Origin: Phyllobacterium phragmitis | GTDB lineage: Bacteria > Pseudomonadota > Alphaproteobacteria > Rhizobiales > Rhizobiaceae | NCBI RefSeq assembly: GCF_002980495.1 | Contig: NZ_PVBR01000015.1 | Coordinates: forward strand, 1-64,000 | Length of the DNA: 64,000 nucleotides | Direction: 5' to 3' | Shown here: positions 19,389-28,561 of the stretch, in pieces | Layout of the letters: each line of letters starts with the position of its first letter | Position numbering within the stretch: position 1 is the stretch's first letter | Translations under genes and position numbers: made by a program | Notes under the pieces: generated by a model | Told to the model about the DNA's origin: nothing | The model's database searches: none | The model's input: only the letters and a program-made list of their open reading frames with translations

Positions 19389-19859
19389 ATGGAACTGCTG
19401 CAGGCGCTCTCCGATTGGCCCGTCGCGGTCGTGCTGCGACGGTCCATGATCGCCTATCTGCTTGTCAATGCAGCGCATATCTTCTCGATCGGGCTCCTCG
19501 TCGGCGCGATCGTGACGCTCGATCTCCGAGTTCTCGGATTGTTCAAACGCTATCCGATCGCCGTGCTCGGTCCGCCGTTGTCGCATATGGCGATCGCGGG
19601 CGTCACCCTCGCCATCCTGACGGGATTTCTGCTCTTCACCGTTCGCCCGACCGCCTATGTCCAGAACAGTGCGTTCCTCGTCAAGATCGGACTGGTAGGC
19701 CTTGGCATCGTCAATGCGCTGATGGTCAACTACAATCGCCACTGGCGGCTTGCGCTTGCCGGCGGTGAAATGCATCTGCGGGTGCAGATTGCGGCATTGC
19801 TGTCGATCGCGCTCTGGGCAGGTGCTGTCATCGCCGGCCGCTGGATCGGCTTTCTCTAA
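19389..19859 (+). CDS. Small polytopic membrane protein (DUF6644/DUF2214-like)
   Basis: A 156-residue protein with four predicted membrane helices. It begins with a short amphipathic stretch, then AYLLVNAAHIFSIGLLVGAIVTLDLRVLGL, which includes the His in the first helix and the DLRxLG loop shared by DUF6644/DUF2214 proteins. Likely inner-membrane. It is probably co-transcribed with the DUF6152 gene. Its last 32 bases overlap the 3' end of the convergent polymerase gene. Function unknown. Confidence 0.75.
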   Translation: MELLQALSDWPVAVVLRRSMIAYLLVNAAHIFSIGLLVGAIVTLDLRVLGLFKRYPIAVLGPPLSHMAIAGVTLAILTGFLLFTVRPTAYVQNSAFLVKIGLVGLGIVNALMVNYNRHWRLALAGGEMHLRVQIAALLSIALWAGAVIAGRWIGFL

Positions 19860-21093
19860 GTCCGGACTTGGCTTCCAGCGCCGCACATCCCCAGATGATG
19901 CCGATCAGCAGATAGAAATGCCGCCAGTGATCGGTGTCGATCACATTGCCGATCAGGACATGCGTCAGGTAAACCACATAGGTACAGATGAGATATGGCT
20001 GCCACGGGCGGTCGCGCAGGAGGATGCGCAGGCCCATGCCGATGGTCAGCATCGTCATCGTCAGAAAGGCGGCGAAGCCGAGCCAGCCATAGTCGAGCGC
20101 CGCCTTCAGCCAGATATTGTGCGTATCCTCGCCATAGATCGGGCCGAATTCCAGCGGGCCGATACCGAGCGGATGCTGGACGGCGAGTACCAGGCCGTAC
20201 CAGTGGCGCGCGAACCGGCCGATGCGGTCGCTGTCATACTCCTGCACCAGCTGGGCGCGTTCGAAGAAAAGCTGCGCCACCTGAGGTATCTGCAGTGAGG
20301 CGGCAATGGCGAGGCCGATGATCAGGAGCGCGAGTGCTGCGAGAATGATCAGCTTCAGGCGGAATTTGTTGTTGCGGTTGTGGATGGCCAGGATGAGCGG
20401 CAGGAGGATCATGACAACCGCCAGCATGCCCCATGCGGCGCGCGAGAACGACAGGAAAAGCCCGAAGACGAGAACCAGGAGGGGGACGAGATGCAGCGGC
20501 AGGGCGCGGAGCTTTCCCGTCAAAATCTGGTGAATGCTCCATGTTATAGGCAGGATCAGAAATGGCCCGAAGACGTTTGGATCCTGAAATGCCCCCTTGG
20601 CGCGCCCGTAGAGTGTGAAAATGTCGGCGCCCGGGAATGCATTGAAATAGCCGAGGATGCCGCAGACCGAGGTGATGAGGGCGGCCAGATAATAGGCCCG
20701 GAAGATCGTCGATAGCCTGTGATAATCCGCTTCGATGATGGCGGTGAAGAAAACCGCGGTGAATGCCAGGAAGAGCGATACGGCTATGTAGAGCGGTGCG
20801 CTCTTTAGATCGGGCATCTGGGTTGCCGATATCAATCCGCCGAAATTGAACAGAACCAGGAGCGCCAGAAGCACCGCCGCGGTACGCGATATCCTCAGGC
20901 CGAATAGCGCCCAGATGGCGATCAGCCCGGCCATGTAGATCTCGTAAGGCGCCGGTTCGTCGATCACGAACCCGCTCAGGAAGACGCCGAGGCCGATTGC
21001 AGCCTTCGATATCAGCCGGACGAGCGCCCGGTTGACCGCCGCCCGATCCGGGGCAGGCGGTGAACTGAGGCCATTTGCCGCCGTCGCGTTCAA
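19828..21093 (-). CDS. O-antigen ligase/polymerase (Wzy/WaaL-like) membrane protein
   Basis: A 421-residue polytopic protein with about 11-12 membrane helices and a large periplasmic loop in the C-terminal half. That loop contains the RxxxW-type region RFARHWYGLVLAVQHPLGIG and EDTHNIWLKAALDYGWLG, the Wzy_C signature with the HN motif. It would polymerise or ligate repeat units for the surface polysaccharide. The start codon is TTG 21093, overlapping the stop of the upstream phosphotransferase (TTGA). The next in-frame ATG is about 35 codons downstream, so coupling is likely. Confidence 0.87.
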   Translation of the reverse strand: MNATAANGLSSPPAPDRAAVNRALVRLISKAAIGLGVFLSGFVIDEPAPYEIYMAGLIAIWALFGLRISRTAAVLLALLVLFNFGGLISATQMPDLKSAPLYIAVSLFLAFTAVFFTAIIEADYHRLSTIFRAYYLAALITSVCGILGYFNAFPGADIFTLYGRAKGAFQDPNVFGPFLILPITWSIHQILTGKLRALPLHLVPLLVLVFGLFLSFSRAAWGMLAVVMILLPLILAIHNRNNKFRLKLIILAALALLIIGLAIAASLQIPQVAQLFFERAQLVQEYDSDRIGRFARHWYGLVLAVQHPLGIGPLEFGPIYGEDTHNIWLKAALDYGWLGFAAFLTMTMLTIGMGLRILLRDRPWQPYLICTYVVYLTHVLIGNVIDTDHWRHFYLLIGIIWGCAALEAKSGLRESRSSGRR

Positions 21094-22634
21094 TAGGCGC
21101 TGTCCGTGTTGAGAAGGCGGATCGGCGTCAGGAACAGGATCTTGAGATCGAACCAGAGTGACCAGTTTTCGATGTAGTAAAGGTCGAATTCCGTCCGCAT
21201 CTTGATCTTTTCGGCATTGTCGATTTCTCCGCGCCAGCCATTGATCTGCGCCCAGCCGGTGACGCCGGGCTTGACCTTGTGGCGGGCAAAATAACCGTCC
21301 ACCACCTCATTATAGAGCAAATTATGCGAATACGCGGCGATGGCGTGCGGGCGGGGGCCGACAAGCGACAGCGTACCTACCAGCGAATTGAAGAATTGCG
21401 GCAATTCGTCGATCGATGTCTTGCGGATGAAGCGCCCGACCCGCGTCACTCGGGGATCGTTCTTTGTCACAGTCTTGCGCGCGGTCGGATCGCATTGTTC
21501 GATATACATCGAACGGAATTTCCAGACCTTGATGATCTCGTTGTTGAAGCCGTGCCGCTGCTGCTTGAAGATGACGGGCCCTTTGCTTTCCAGCCGGATG
21601 GCGATGGCCGTCAAAAGCATGATGGGCGAAAAGACGATGATCCCCAACAGGCTGAACACGATATCGAAAGCCCGTTTGGCGACGTAATCCCAATCGTTGA
21701 TCGGCTTGTCGAAGATGTCGAGCATCGGCACCGCGCCGATATAGGAATAGGCGCGGGGGCGGAAGCGAAGATGATTGGTATGCGCCGACAGCCTTATATC
21801 GACCGGCAGCACCCATAGTTTCTTGAGCATCGACAGAACGCGCGCTTCCGCAGTCAACGGCAAGGACACGATCAGCATGTCGATATGCGCGATGCGGGCG
21901 AACTCGATGAGTTCGGATATGTTGCCGAGCTTGGGATAACCCGCGACGATGGGCGGAGAGCGGCGATTGTCGCGATCGTCGAAGATGCCGCAGATACGGA
22001 TGTCGTTGTCCGGCTGCTGCTCCAGCGACCGGATCAGATCCTCGGCGTTCTTGCCGCCGCCGACAATGACAGCGCGTCGTTCCATCGTGCCGTTGCGTGC
22101 CCAGCCACGGATCTTGCGCGCAATGATGAAGCGCAGCACGACGAGCATGGCGAGACCGGTGCAAAACCAGGTAACGAACCAGAAGCGCGAATATTCGATC
22201 GAGATTTTCATGAGAAATCCCGTCAGGGCGAGCATCGCGAAGACGCCTATCCATGCCAGCAGCAGGCGTCCGACATAATGTGCCGGACTGCGCAACGCCA
22301 TGACCTGATAGCCGTCCGTCATCTCGATCAGCACTACATAGAGCAATGCGCCCGCCAGGATCACCAGCGGATAGACATAGGCGAGGTGGGTTTGAATACC
22401 CACATAGACCGCGAAGATCACCAGGCCCGAAACCAGCACGAGCCCGAATTCGGCGATGCGCAGGAGCCCGCTGACCATGACTGGTGAGATGGTATCGCGG
22501 CGATACTGGTGGGCGACCTGACTGGCGATCGGATTGAGCGTGACGGGCTGCGACGTCTCGCTTCCGTTCTCGGCACCGTCAAGCCGGGTGAGCGCTTCCC
22601 TGCTGAAAGGTCCGCTCGGATGTTTTTTATTCAT
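21090..22634 (-). CDS. Undecaprenyl-phosphate sugar phosphotransferase initiating exopolysaccharide synthesis
   Basis: A 514-residue polyisoprenyl-phosphate hexose-1-phosphate transferase of the WcaJ/PssY type. It should move a sugar phosphate onto undecaprenyl phosphate. Four or five N-terminal helices lead to a CoA-binding-like Rossmann domain (ERRAVIVGGGKNAEDLIRSL). The C-terminal catalytic domain has KRAFDIVFSLLG, KFRSM, TSIDELPQFFNSL and SLVGPRP. ATG 22634 has GAGG eight bases upstream. It lies in the polysaccharide operon 24434-19828. Confidence 0.92.
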   Translation of the reverse strand: MNKKHPSGPFSREALTRLDGAENGSETSQPVTLNPIASQVAHQYRRDTISPVMVSGLLRIAEFGLVLVSGLVIFAVYVGIQTHLAYVYPLVILAGALLYVVLIEMTDGYQVMALRSPAHYVGRLLLAWIGVFAMLALTGFLMKISIEYSRFWFVTWFCTGLAMLVVLRFIIARKIRGWARNGTMERRAVIVGGGKNAEDLIRSLEQQPDNDIRICGIFDDRDNRRSPPIVAGYPKLGNISELIEFARIAHIDMLIVSLPLTAEARVLSMLKKLWVLPVDIRLSAHTNHLRFRPRAYSYIGAVPMLDIFDKPINDWDYVAKRAFDIVFSLLGIIVFSPIMLLTAIAIRLESKGPVIFKQQRHGFNNEIIKVWKFRSMYIEQCDPTARKTVTKNDPRVTRVGRFIRKTSIDELPQFFNSLVGTLSLVGPRPHAIAAYSHNLLYNEVVDGYFARHKVKPGVTGWAQINGWRGEIDNAEKIKMRTEFDLYYIENWSLWFDLKILFLTPIRLLNTDSAY

Positions 22635-22720
22635 TGTTGCGCCTCGCCCGGAAGATCGCAGAAATCTCGTTGCTCTATATAATATATACCCGCCAGCCAC
22701 TAAGAAAGGCTTGATGTGGT

Positions 22721-23857
22721 TCAGCGTCTCAGCGCCGTCCGGTAGACATCATCGACGGCTTCCGCCATCGCCGCCACGCCGAACCGCCGCCTTATATCCT
22801 CATGATCGGGCATTTTTCCCCGATAGGCGACTGGATCGGAAGCAATCTCGGCCATCTTCTCCGCCAACGCCTTGACCGTGGGCGCGACCAGCGTGGCCGG
22901 ATTCTCACCCAGAATTTCAGGAATGCCGCCGACGCGGGTGGCGAGGAGGGGCTTGGCGGCGGCAAGCGTCTCCAGCACGATATAGGGCATGGCCTCGGCG
23001 CGGGAGGGGACGACGACCGTTTGCCCCAGGCGGAAGGCCTGACGCACCGGCATGGGATCACGGAATTTCACCCGGTCGGCCATGCCGAGCTCTTCGGTCA
23101 GGCTGATATAGCGCTGCTTGTCGGCGCCATCGCCCACGAGAATGGCCGATAATTTGCGGCCGGTGAGAGGCTCTGCTTCAGCGATCGCTCTGATGAACAT
23201 GTCAGGACCCTTCAGGTCACGCATCATGCCGACATAGAGGAAATCGGCCGCATCGGCTGAAGCGCCTACCTTCTCGAAATCCGTGTCCGTTAGTCCGTTA
23301 TAGATGACGACGCTGGCGCATTTCGGCTGTCCGATCTTCTGGACATAGCTGTCATGCTCATATTGCGAGACGAAGATGATGGTGTCGGTGAATGGCTCCA
23401 TCATCCTTTCAGCCGCAAAGACCAGTTTCCCTTCCAATTCGTCCTTGCCGAAATGCAGGCTGCCGCCATGCGGCGAATAAAAACGGGCTACGCGAGACCT
23501 TGAAACCCGTAACACTGTGCCGAATATGCGCGAATAGACGCCGCCTTTGGCGCCGTGTCCGTGCAGGATATCCGGCCGCAATTTCTTGATGATCTTGTAA
23601 GTCTTGATGCCGGCGAGAATGTCGCCCGGCCCGACATGACGTTGCATGGCGATGCGGTGCACGCCCAGTGCCAGCTTGTCACGTATGCTGTCGAACAACT
23701 GGTCCTCATAGACACCGCCCGTCGATGAATCGCAGATGATGCCGATCTGGTGTCCCGCCGCGAATTGCGCGCTCGCCAGGTCCCGCACATGCCGGAAGAT
23801 GCCGCCGACCGGCGAACGGAAGCAGTGGACGATGCGCAATGGCGATTCAGTGACCAT
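22721..23857 (-). CDS. Glycosyltransferase family 4 (polysaccharide assembly)
   Basis: A 378-residue GT-B enzyme. The N-terminal domain has HCFRSPVGGIFRHVRDLA, a GG motif typical of GT4. The C-terminal nucleotide-sugar domain has DFLYVGMMRDLKGPDMFIRA and the ExxE-type motif E-AMPYIVLE. It probably adds one sugar to the lipid-linked repeat unit. The donor and linkage cannot be read from sequence. It starts 10 bp after the export lipoprotein gene ends. Confidence 0.9.
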   Translation of the reverse strand: MVTESPLRIVHCFRSPVGGIFRHVRDLASAQFAAGHQIGIICDSSTGGVYEDQLFDSIRDKLALGVHRIAMQRHVGPGDILAGIKTYKIIKKLRPDILHGHGAKGGVYSRIFGTVLRVSRSRVARFYSPHGGSLHFGKDELEGKLVFAAERMMEPFTDTIIFVSQYEHDSYVQKIGQPKCASVVIYNGLTDTDFEKVGASADAADFLYVGMMRDLKGPDMFIRAIAEAEPLTGRKLSAILVGDGADKQRYISLTEELGMADRVKFRDPMPVRQAFRLGQTVVVPSRAEAMPYIVLETLAAAKPLLATRVGGIPEILGENPATLVAPTVKALAEKMAEIASDPVAYRGKMPDHEDIRRRFGVAAMAEAVDDVYRTALRR

Positions 23858-23867
23858 TGATCATTCA

Positions 23868-24434
23868 TCAAAACAGGCGTTCGCGGACATAGATGGTGTC
23901 GCCTGGCAGGAGGGGATCGGTGATGAGGACGCGTCCTGTGATGATCTTGCCGTTGAACTGCCTTGTGATATCGACATCGCTCTGGTTGGCGCGCGGCGAA
24001 AAGCCGCCGGCGGCGGCGATGGCCTTTTGCGCGGTCATGCCCGGCACATAGGAATATTGCCCGGCCGCGCCGACTTCGCCCATGATGAACACCGGACGGT
24101 AGCGGTCGATCTCGACGGAAACGTCAGGATCGCGCAAAAAGCCGTTGCGCAGCTTGGCGGCGATCGCCGCCTCGAGTTGCTGCAGGGTGCGGCCGCGGGC
24201 CGGCACCTTGCCGGCGAGCGGAAAGGCGATATAGCCGGAGGGATCGACGCTATAGGTGTTGGTGAGATCGGCCTGCTCGAAGACGGTGATGCGCAGCCGG
24301 TCGCCGGCATCGAGCATATAGGGCCGGTTGAGCGCTTCGTGGAAGGCGGCGGGCGCAGGGCGATAGCTGGCGCATCCGCCGATGGTAAGAGCCATCATGC
24401 CGAGAGCCGTCAGGAAAATGCGCCTTGTCTGCAC
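23868..24434 (-). CDS. Polysaccharide export outer-membrane lipoprotein (OPX, Wza-like)
   Basis: A 188-residue protein with an N-terminal signal and lipobox-like GGCAS. The Poly_export domain begins YMLDAGDRLRITVFEQADLTNTYSVDPSGYIAFPLAGKV (motif order only), and a SLBB-like segment with FIMGEVGAAGQYSYVPGMTAQKAIAAAGGF follows. It should form or cap the outer-membrane channel for polysaccharide. It is short next to E. coli Wza (379 aa) but typical of rhizobial ExoF-related minimal OPX proteins. The start is GTG 24434. Confidence 0.9.
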   Translation of the reverse strand: MQTRRIFLTALGMMALTIGGCASYRPAPAAFHEALNRPYMLDAGDRLRITVFEQADLTNTYSVDPSGYIAFPLAGKVPARGRTLQQLEAAIAAKLRNGFLRDPDVSVEIDRYRPVFIMGEVGAAGQYSYVPGMTAQKAIAAAGGFSPRANQSDVDITRQFNGKIITGRVLITDPLLPGDTIYVRERLF

Positions 24435-24727
24435 CGCTTAGAACCCTTGCCGCTGCGCTGGCCGTTCTGCTCGACCCACGAGGTCGATATCCACACCGTC
24501 AGGCGCGCTTGTCACGCATGCCGTTATCGCCATGTTCTTATCGAATGATTAGGGTTAATGGCTGGTAAAGACATATCCTGAAATGCCGGCTTTCTTGAAA
24601 GAAGACGAGGCGCGTGCGGCGGCGTATTAACCGACTGATAATCTCCAATAACAATTGTCTAACAGCAGTTTAACGTGATGGTTACCATACGCATTTACCA
24701 TGCTGAAAATTGGTATGGAGTAAGTTC
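24435..24727. promoter_or_regulatory. Divergent control region between the export and co-polymerase genes
   Basis: A 293-bp region that must hold promoters for both polysaccharide transcripts. It is AT-rich from about 24540. A direct repeat TTACCAT at 24682-24688 and 24695-24701, 13 bases apart, lies just upstream of the co-polymerase ribosome binding site and could be an operator. Confidence 0.5.
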
Positions 24728-26929
24728 ATGTCTGGCGCAGGCTCCGTCGGAAACGATGTCGATATAGATATAGGCGCTCTTTTCGCCAGCCTTCGGCGCA
24801 ACTGGCGTTTCATCCTGGTTGGTGCGCTGGCGCTTGCCGCGCTTGTTCTGCTTTTCTGCCTTCTGTCAACGCCGGAATATCGGGCCGAGACCCGGGTTTT
24901 GATCGAAACGCGTGAATCCATTTTCACCCGGCCCAATGGCGAAACCGCGGCCGACCGCCCGGTCCTCGATCAGGAGGGCGTCAAGAGCCAGGTGGAAGTT
25001 CTCACCTCCGCCGATCTCTTGAAGAAAGTGGGAGCCAAGCTCGATCTTGCCGCCACGGACGAATTCGGCAAGCCGTCGCTCCTGTCGCGCGGCCTCATCG
25101 CTCTCGGGCTGAAGCGGGATCCCTCGCAGATTGCCGGTGACGAAAACATGCTGCGCGAAATGCGCGAGCATCTGCAGGTCTATAATGTTCCCGATTCCCG
25201 GGTGATCGTCGTGCAGTTCTCATCGGAGGATCCCGCCCTGGCGGCCAAGGCATCCAACGCCATCGCCGACGAATACATCACCCTCCAGCGCGCCGCCAAG
25301 CTGCAGTCGAACGACGATGCGACCGACTGGCTCGAGCCCGAAATCGCCGATCTCAGCAAGCGGGTCAAGGAATCGGAAGCCAAGGTTGCCAATTATCGCG
25401 CATCCTCCGATCTCCTGGTCGGCCAGAACGACTCGACGCTTGCCACACAGCAATTGTCCGAAATCTCGTCCGAGCTTTCGCGCGTGCGCGCCAACAGGGC
25501 GGCAAGCGAAGCGAAGGCGGCGAGCATCCGCCGGGCGCTTGAAACAGGCGCGCCGCTCGATACCTTGCCCGACGTCGTATCGTCAGGCCTGATGCAGCGT
25601 CTGCGCGAGCGCCAGATACAACTCAACACCGATATCGCCGACCTTTCCACATCGCTTCTCGACGGCCATCCCCGTATCAAGGCTCTGCGCTCGCAGCTCG
25701 CCGACCTCAACCAACAGGTCCGCGGCGAAGGTCGCAAGATACTCAAGAGCTTCGAAAATGAGGCATCGGTCGCCAGATTGCGCGAGACTGAGCTGACGCG
25801 CGAACTGAACGGGATGAAGGCCCAGGCCGCGCGTGCTGGCGGCAAGGCGGTGGAACTGCGCGCGCTGGAACGCGAAGCGGCGGCGCAGCGCGAATTGCTC
25901 CAGACCTATCTGACGCGCTATCGCGAAGCGGCATCGCGCACCGACCACAACTACCTGCCGGTCGATGCGCGCGTGTTTTCGCGCGCCGATACGCCGGCGG
26001 AGCCCTATTTCCCCAAGACATTGCCGATTGTCGGCGCGACATTTGTTGCGGGTCTGCTGCTGCTTTCGATCTTCGTCCTGCTGCGCGAACTTTTCAGCGG
26101 GCGCGCCATGCGGCCGATTGACGGCGTTGCGCAGGCGCCGGCGAACGAAATCCAGATGCCTGCTGCCGATGAAACTGCGCAACCCGTTCCCGGGCGTGCG
26201 ATAGCGGAGGAAAGAGCGGCTGCAGGCACGGAGTATCCGGCCCGCCCGCCCGCTTCCGCGGAAACCATTCAACAAATCTATGACAGCTACACCACCATTG
26301 GCGATGACGTTCCCGAGAATCCCCACAGCGTTCACGCCATCGCTTCGCGCCTGATCGAAACAGGCATATCGCGGGGCCTCGTTGTATCGCCGGAAGGCGA
26401 TGATGGTTCCGCGGCCTCGGTTCATCTGGCACGCGAATTAGCCGATAGAAAACTCCGCTCCATCCTGATCGACATGACCGGCACCGGCGCGATCAGCAGG
26501 ACGATGCTCGACGGCAAGACCGTGGCCGGCATCACCGATCTTCTTGCCTCGGAAAAGCAGTTCACCGATGTCATTCACAGCGATCACTATTCGGACGCGC
26601 ATGTCATGCCGCTCGGCCTCGCCGATCCTGAACGCGCCATGCGGGCCATCGACAGGCTGCCGATCATTTTCGACGCACTGGAAGCCGCCTATGATTTCGT
26701 CATCGTCGAATGCGGCCCGTCAAACGCTGAAAGCGTGAAGAGGCTGACCAGCGCCACAACCCAGATCATCCTGAGCGTGGTCGATCCCGATGACAACGCC
26801 GTGGCATTGTCGGCGCTTGATCTGGACGAGAATGGATTTGAGGATGTCATCATCCTTACAGGCGCTGAATCCTCCACGCCGACTCCGCCATCCGGCGACG
26901 AAAATCCGAACCCGCGCCCGGCGCTATGA
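24728..26929 (+). CDS. Wzz/ExoP-like polysaccharide co-polymerase with a degenerate kinase domain
   Basis: A 733-residue inner-membrane protein. A Wzz domain starts near residue 10 with the first membrane helix (about 24-47). A long periplasmic coiled-coil region follows (about 165-410), then a second helix (about 431-455). The cytoplasmic part (about 540-715) looks like a BY-kinase fold: RGLVVSPEGDDGSAAS at the Walker A place, SILIDMTG at the A' place. Walker A lacks the GK(S/T) signature, and there is no tyrosine-rich tail. So it probably controls chain length without kinase activity. ATG 24728 has GGAG seven bases upstream. Its last six bases overlap the convergent acetyltransferase gene. 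Confidence 0.87.
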   Translation: MSGAGSVGNDVDIDIGALFASLRRNWRFILVGALALAALVLLFCLLSTPEYRAETRVLIETRESIFTRPNGETAADRPVLDQEGVKSQVEVLTSADLLKKVGAKLDLAATDEFGKPSLLSRGLIALGLKRDPSQIAGDENMLREMREHLQVYNVPDSRVIVVQFSSEDPALAAKASNAIADEYITLQRAAKLQSNDDATDWLEPEIADLSKRVKESEAKVANYRASSDLLVGQNDSTLATQQLSEISSELSRVRANRAASEAKAASIRRALETGAPLDTLPDVVSSGLMQRLRERQIQLNTDIADLSTSLLDGHPRIKALRSQLADLNQQVRGEGRKILKSFENEASVARLRETELTRELNGMKAQAARAGGKAVELRALEREAAAQRELLQTYLTRYREAASRTDHNYLPVDARVFSRADTPAEPYFPKTLPIVGATFVAGLLLLSIFVLLRELFSGRAMRPIDGVAQAPANEIQMPAADETAQPVPGRAIAEERAAAGTEYPARPPASAETIQQIYDSYTTIGDDVPENPHSVHAIASRLIETGISRGLVVSPEGDDGSAASVHLARELADRKLRSILIDMTGTGAISRTMLDGKTVAGITDLLASEKQFTDVIHSDHYSDAHVMPLGLADPERAMRAIDRLPIIFDALEAAYDFVIVECGPSNAESVKRLTSATTQIILSVVDPDDNAVALSALDLDENGFEDVIILTGAESSTPTPPSGDENPNPRPAL

Positions 26930-28066
26930 ATGTTTTCTGGCGTGCAGGCCGCGCAATTTCTTGGCCACGGCCCATAACCGGGCGTTCTTCTTGATCGCAG
27001 CTGCGGCGGCGTTGCGTACCCGATATGCGGCGACATAGGAACGGCCCTTCAGCGTGAACCCGACCATGCTGTCATAGAGCGGCTGCTCTATATCGCACCA
27101 GTCGCGCTTGTAGGGCTCGTCGCCGATGCCGAAACTGTAGACGGCCATGCCGTCCTGGCAAGCTTGCATGATGTCTTCGAAGAAGAGGAATTCGCCAGGG
27201 CTCGCCGAAACGAACTCGTCTTCGGCAATGCCACCGAATTCCACCGTCAGACCGTCCATCCAATAGGATTTTCCGATGATGGCACGAGATCTTCCCGCCA
27301 CTTCGAGCGCCTTCATCTCGAAGGTATCAGGTTCGTTGCCTGCGGCTTCGCCGAAGATCGAACGGAAGAATTTCCGCACCCCTGCATCGGCGAAAACATC
27401 GGTGACGCCGGTTTTAGCGAAGCGTTCGGCCTTCATCGCAAAGAACCGGTCGAGCATCGCGGTTGCCTCTGCCGCAGAGGTTGCCGTGACGATCCGATGT
27501 CCGCCTGCTTCCTCATAGCGACGGGCATGCTGACGATGTTTCTTGCGCTTGCGCTTGGCGTTGCTACGCTCGGTCACGGCATCGAAGCCGCATGAAAGCG
27601 AAGCCGACAGCACCGGATTGGGGTTGCGGGTTTTGTCGAGATGGAGCAGGGGATTGCTGAAGCCTTCGAGAAGATCGACCTGTCTTGACAGGAGTAGCGC
27701 ATCGATGTCCGGCCTGGCCTGACGAATGGCGCGGGTGAGGGAGCGGATATCGCTCCGGCCGATCTCGGCTGCATGATCACGCGCAAGGACTGGAAAATTG
27801 CAATTGGCATGGGTGCCGCCGGGGAAGCGGGCGAACCGGATCGAACCCGACTTCACCACTTCGAGCGGAAGCAGCAGAACCGGGGTTTCCGAGTCATAAA
27901 GAGCGGCGACGAAACAATCCGCATTTGCGTGGTCGTGCCAGTTTCGCACCCAGGCGGCCGACTGGGGCAAGCCCCCGACAAGATCATTTTCTCCCGCCAT
28001 TTGATCCCACAGGGCGAGGGCGGCGCTCATGTTGCCGAGAATACGAGGCGATAGGCTCTCAATCAT
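26924..28066 (-). CDS. BioF2-like (CelD/FemAB-type) GNAT acetyltransferase
   Basis: A 380-residue protein resembling the Acetyltransf_6 (BioF2-like) group often found in rhizobial exopolysaccharide and cellulose loci. Recognisable parts are the basic stretch SNAKRKRKKHRQHARRYEE before the second half, and FFEDIMQACQDGMAVYSFGIGDEPYKRDWCD, the usual FG-GD-YK block. ATG 28066 has GGAAGGG six bases upstream; a TTG at 28081 is possible but less likely. It may decorate the polysaccharide made by the neighbouring genes. Confidence 0.82.
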   Translation of the reverse strand: MIESLSPRILGNMSAALALWDQMAGENDLVGGLPQSAAWVRNWHDHANADCFVAALYDSETPVLLLPLEVVKSGSIRFARFPGGTHANCNFPVLARDHAAEIGRSDIRSLTRAIRQARPDIDALLLSRQVDLLEGFSNPLLHLDKTRNPNPVLSASLSCGFDAVTERSNAKRKRKKHRQHARRYEEAGGHRIVTATSAAEATAMLDRFFAMKAERFAKTGVTDVFADAGVRKFFRSIFGEAAGNEPDTFEMKALEVAGRSRAIIGKSYWMDGLTVEFGGIAEDEFVSASPGEFLFFEDIMQACQDGMAVYSFGIGDEPYKRDWCDIEQPLYDSMVGFTLKGRSYVAAYRVRNAAAAAIKKNARLWAVAKKLRGLHARKHS

Positions 28067-28136
28067 TCCGCACCCTTCCAACTGCTTGCTGAACTCTTTT
28101 CATAAAAGCAATTGGTGAACGAATGATCGATGTTGC

Positions 28137-28361
28137 TCAGCCGTTTTTCTCGTGCGGTGGTTTTTCCATCCACCAGATGATCCACATGGCGGGAAGGATC
28201 CAGAGAATGCCGGTGACGAGAAAATAGATGAGATGCACCCAGCCGCTCGATTGCCCGAGATGGGCGACCGCTATGATCGTGGCGAGCAGCGCATAGATCG
28301 TGACCAGCGCCACCAGCAAAAAGGTCCCGATCAGTTTTTTCAGCCTTACCGGCATCGGCAT
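28137..28361 (-). CDS. DUF2842 family small membrane protein
   Basis: A 74-residue protein with two membrane helices, matching DUF2842: PVRLKKLIGTFLLVALVTIYAL, then WILPAMWIIWWM. DUF2842 is almost confined to alphaproteobacteria. It is divergent from ctaA across 200 bp, an arrangement I recall from other rhizobia. Function unknown. Confidence 0.85.
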   Translation of the reverse strand: MPMPVRLKKLIGTFLLVALVTIYALLATIIAVAHLGQSSGWVHLIYFLVTGILWILPAMWIIWWMEKPPHEKNG

Positions 28362-28561
28362 CTCACTTTCGTTTCGCGTTTACCTAACGTTTCGAGGATG
28401 AAAGGAAAAGAGGAAAAGCGGTGCCGGGTCGCCGGATCAATAAGCCGCAACGCGACGGCGTGTCGCGTGGGGTCTGCTTGTAATGCGGACGGGGATGCGG
28501 CACCTATCCGCCATATTTTGACACTTATATCGCCTGAGCGCAGGCGTGGCGGAGCAATATC

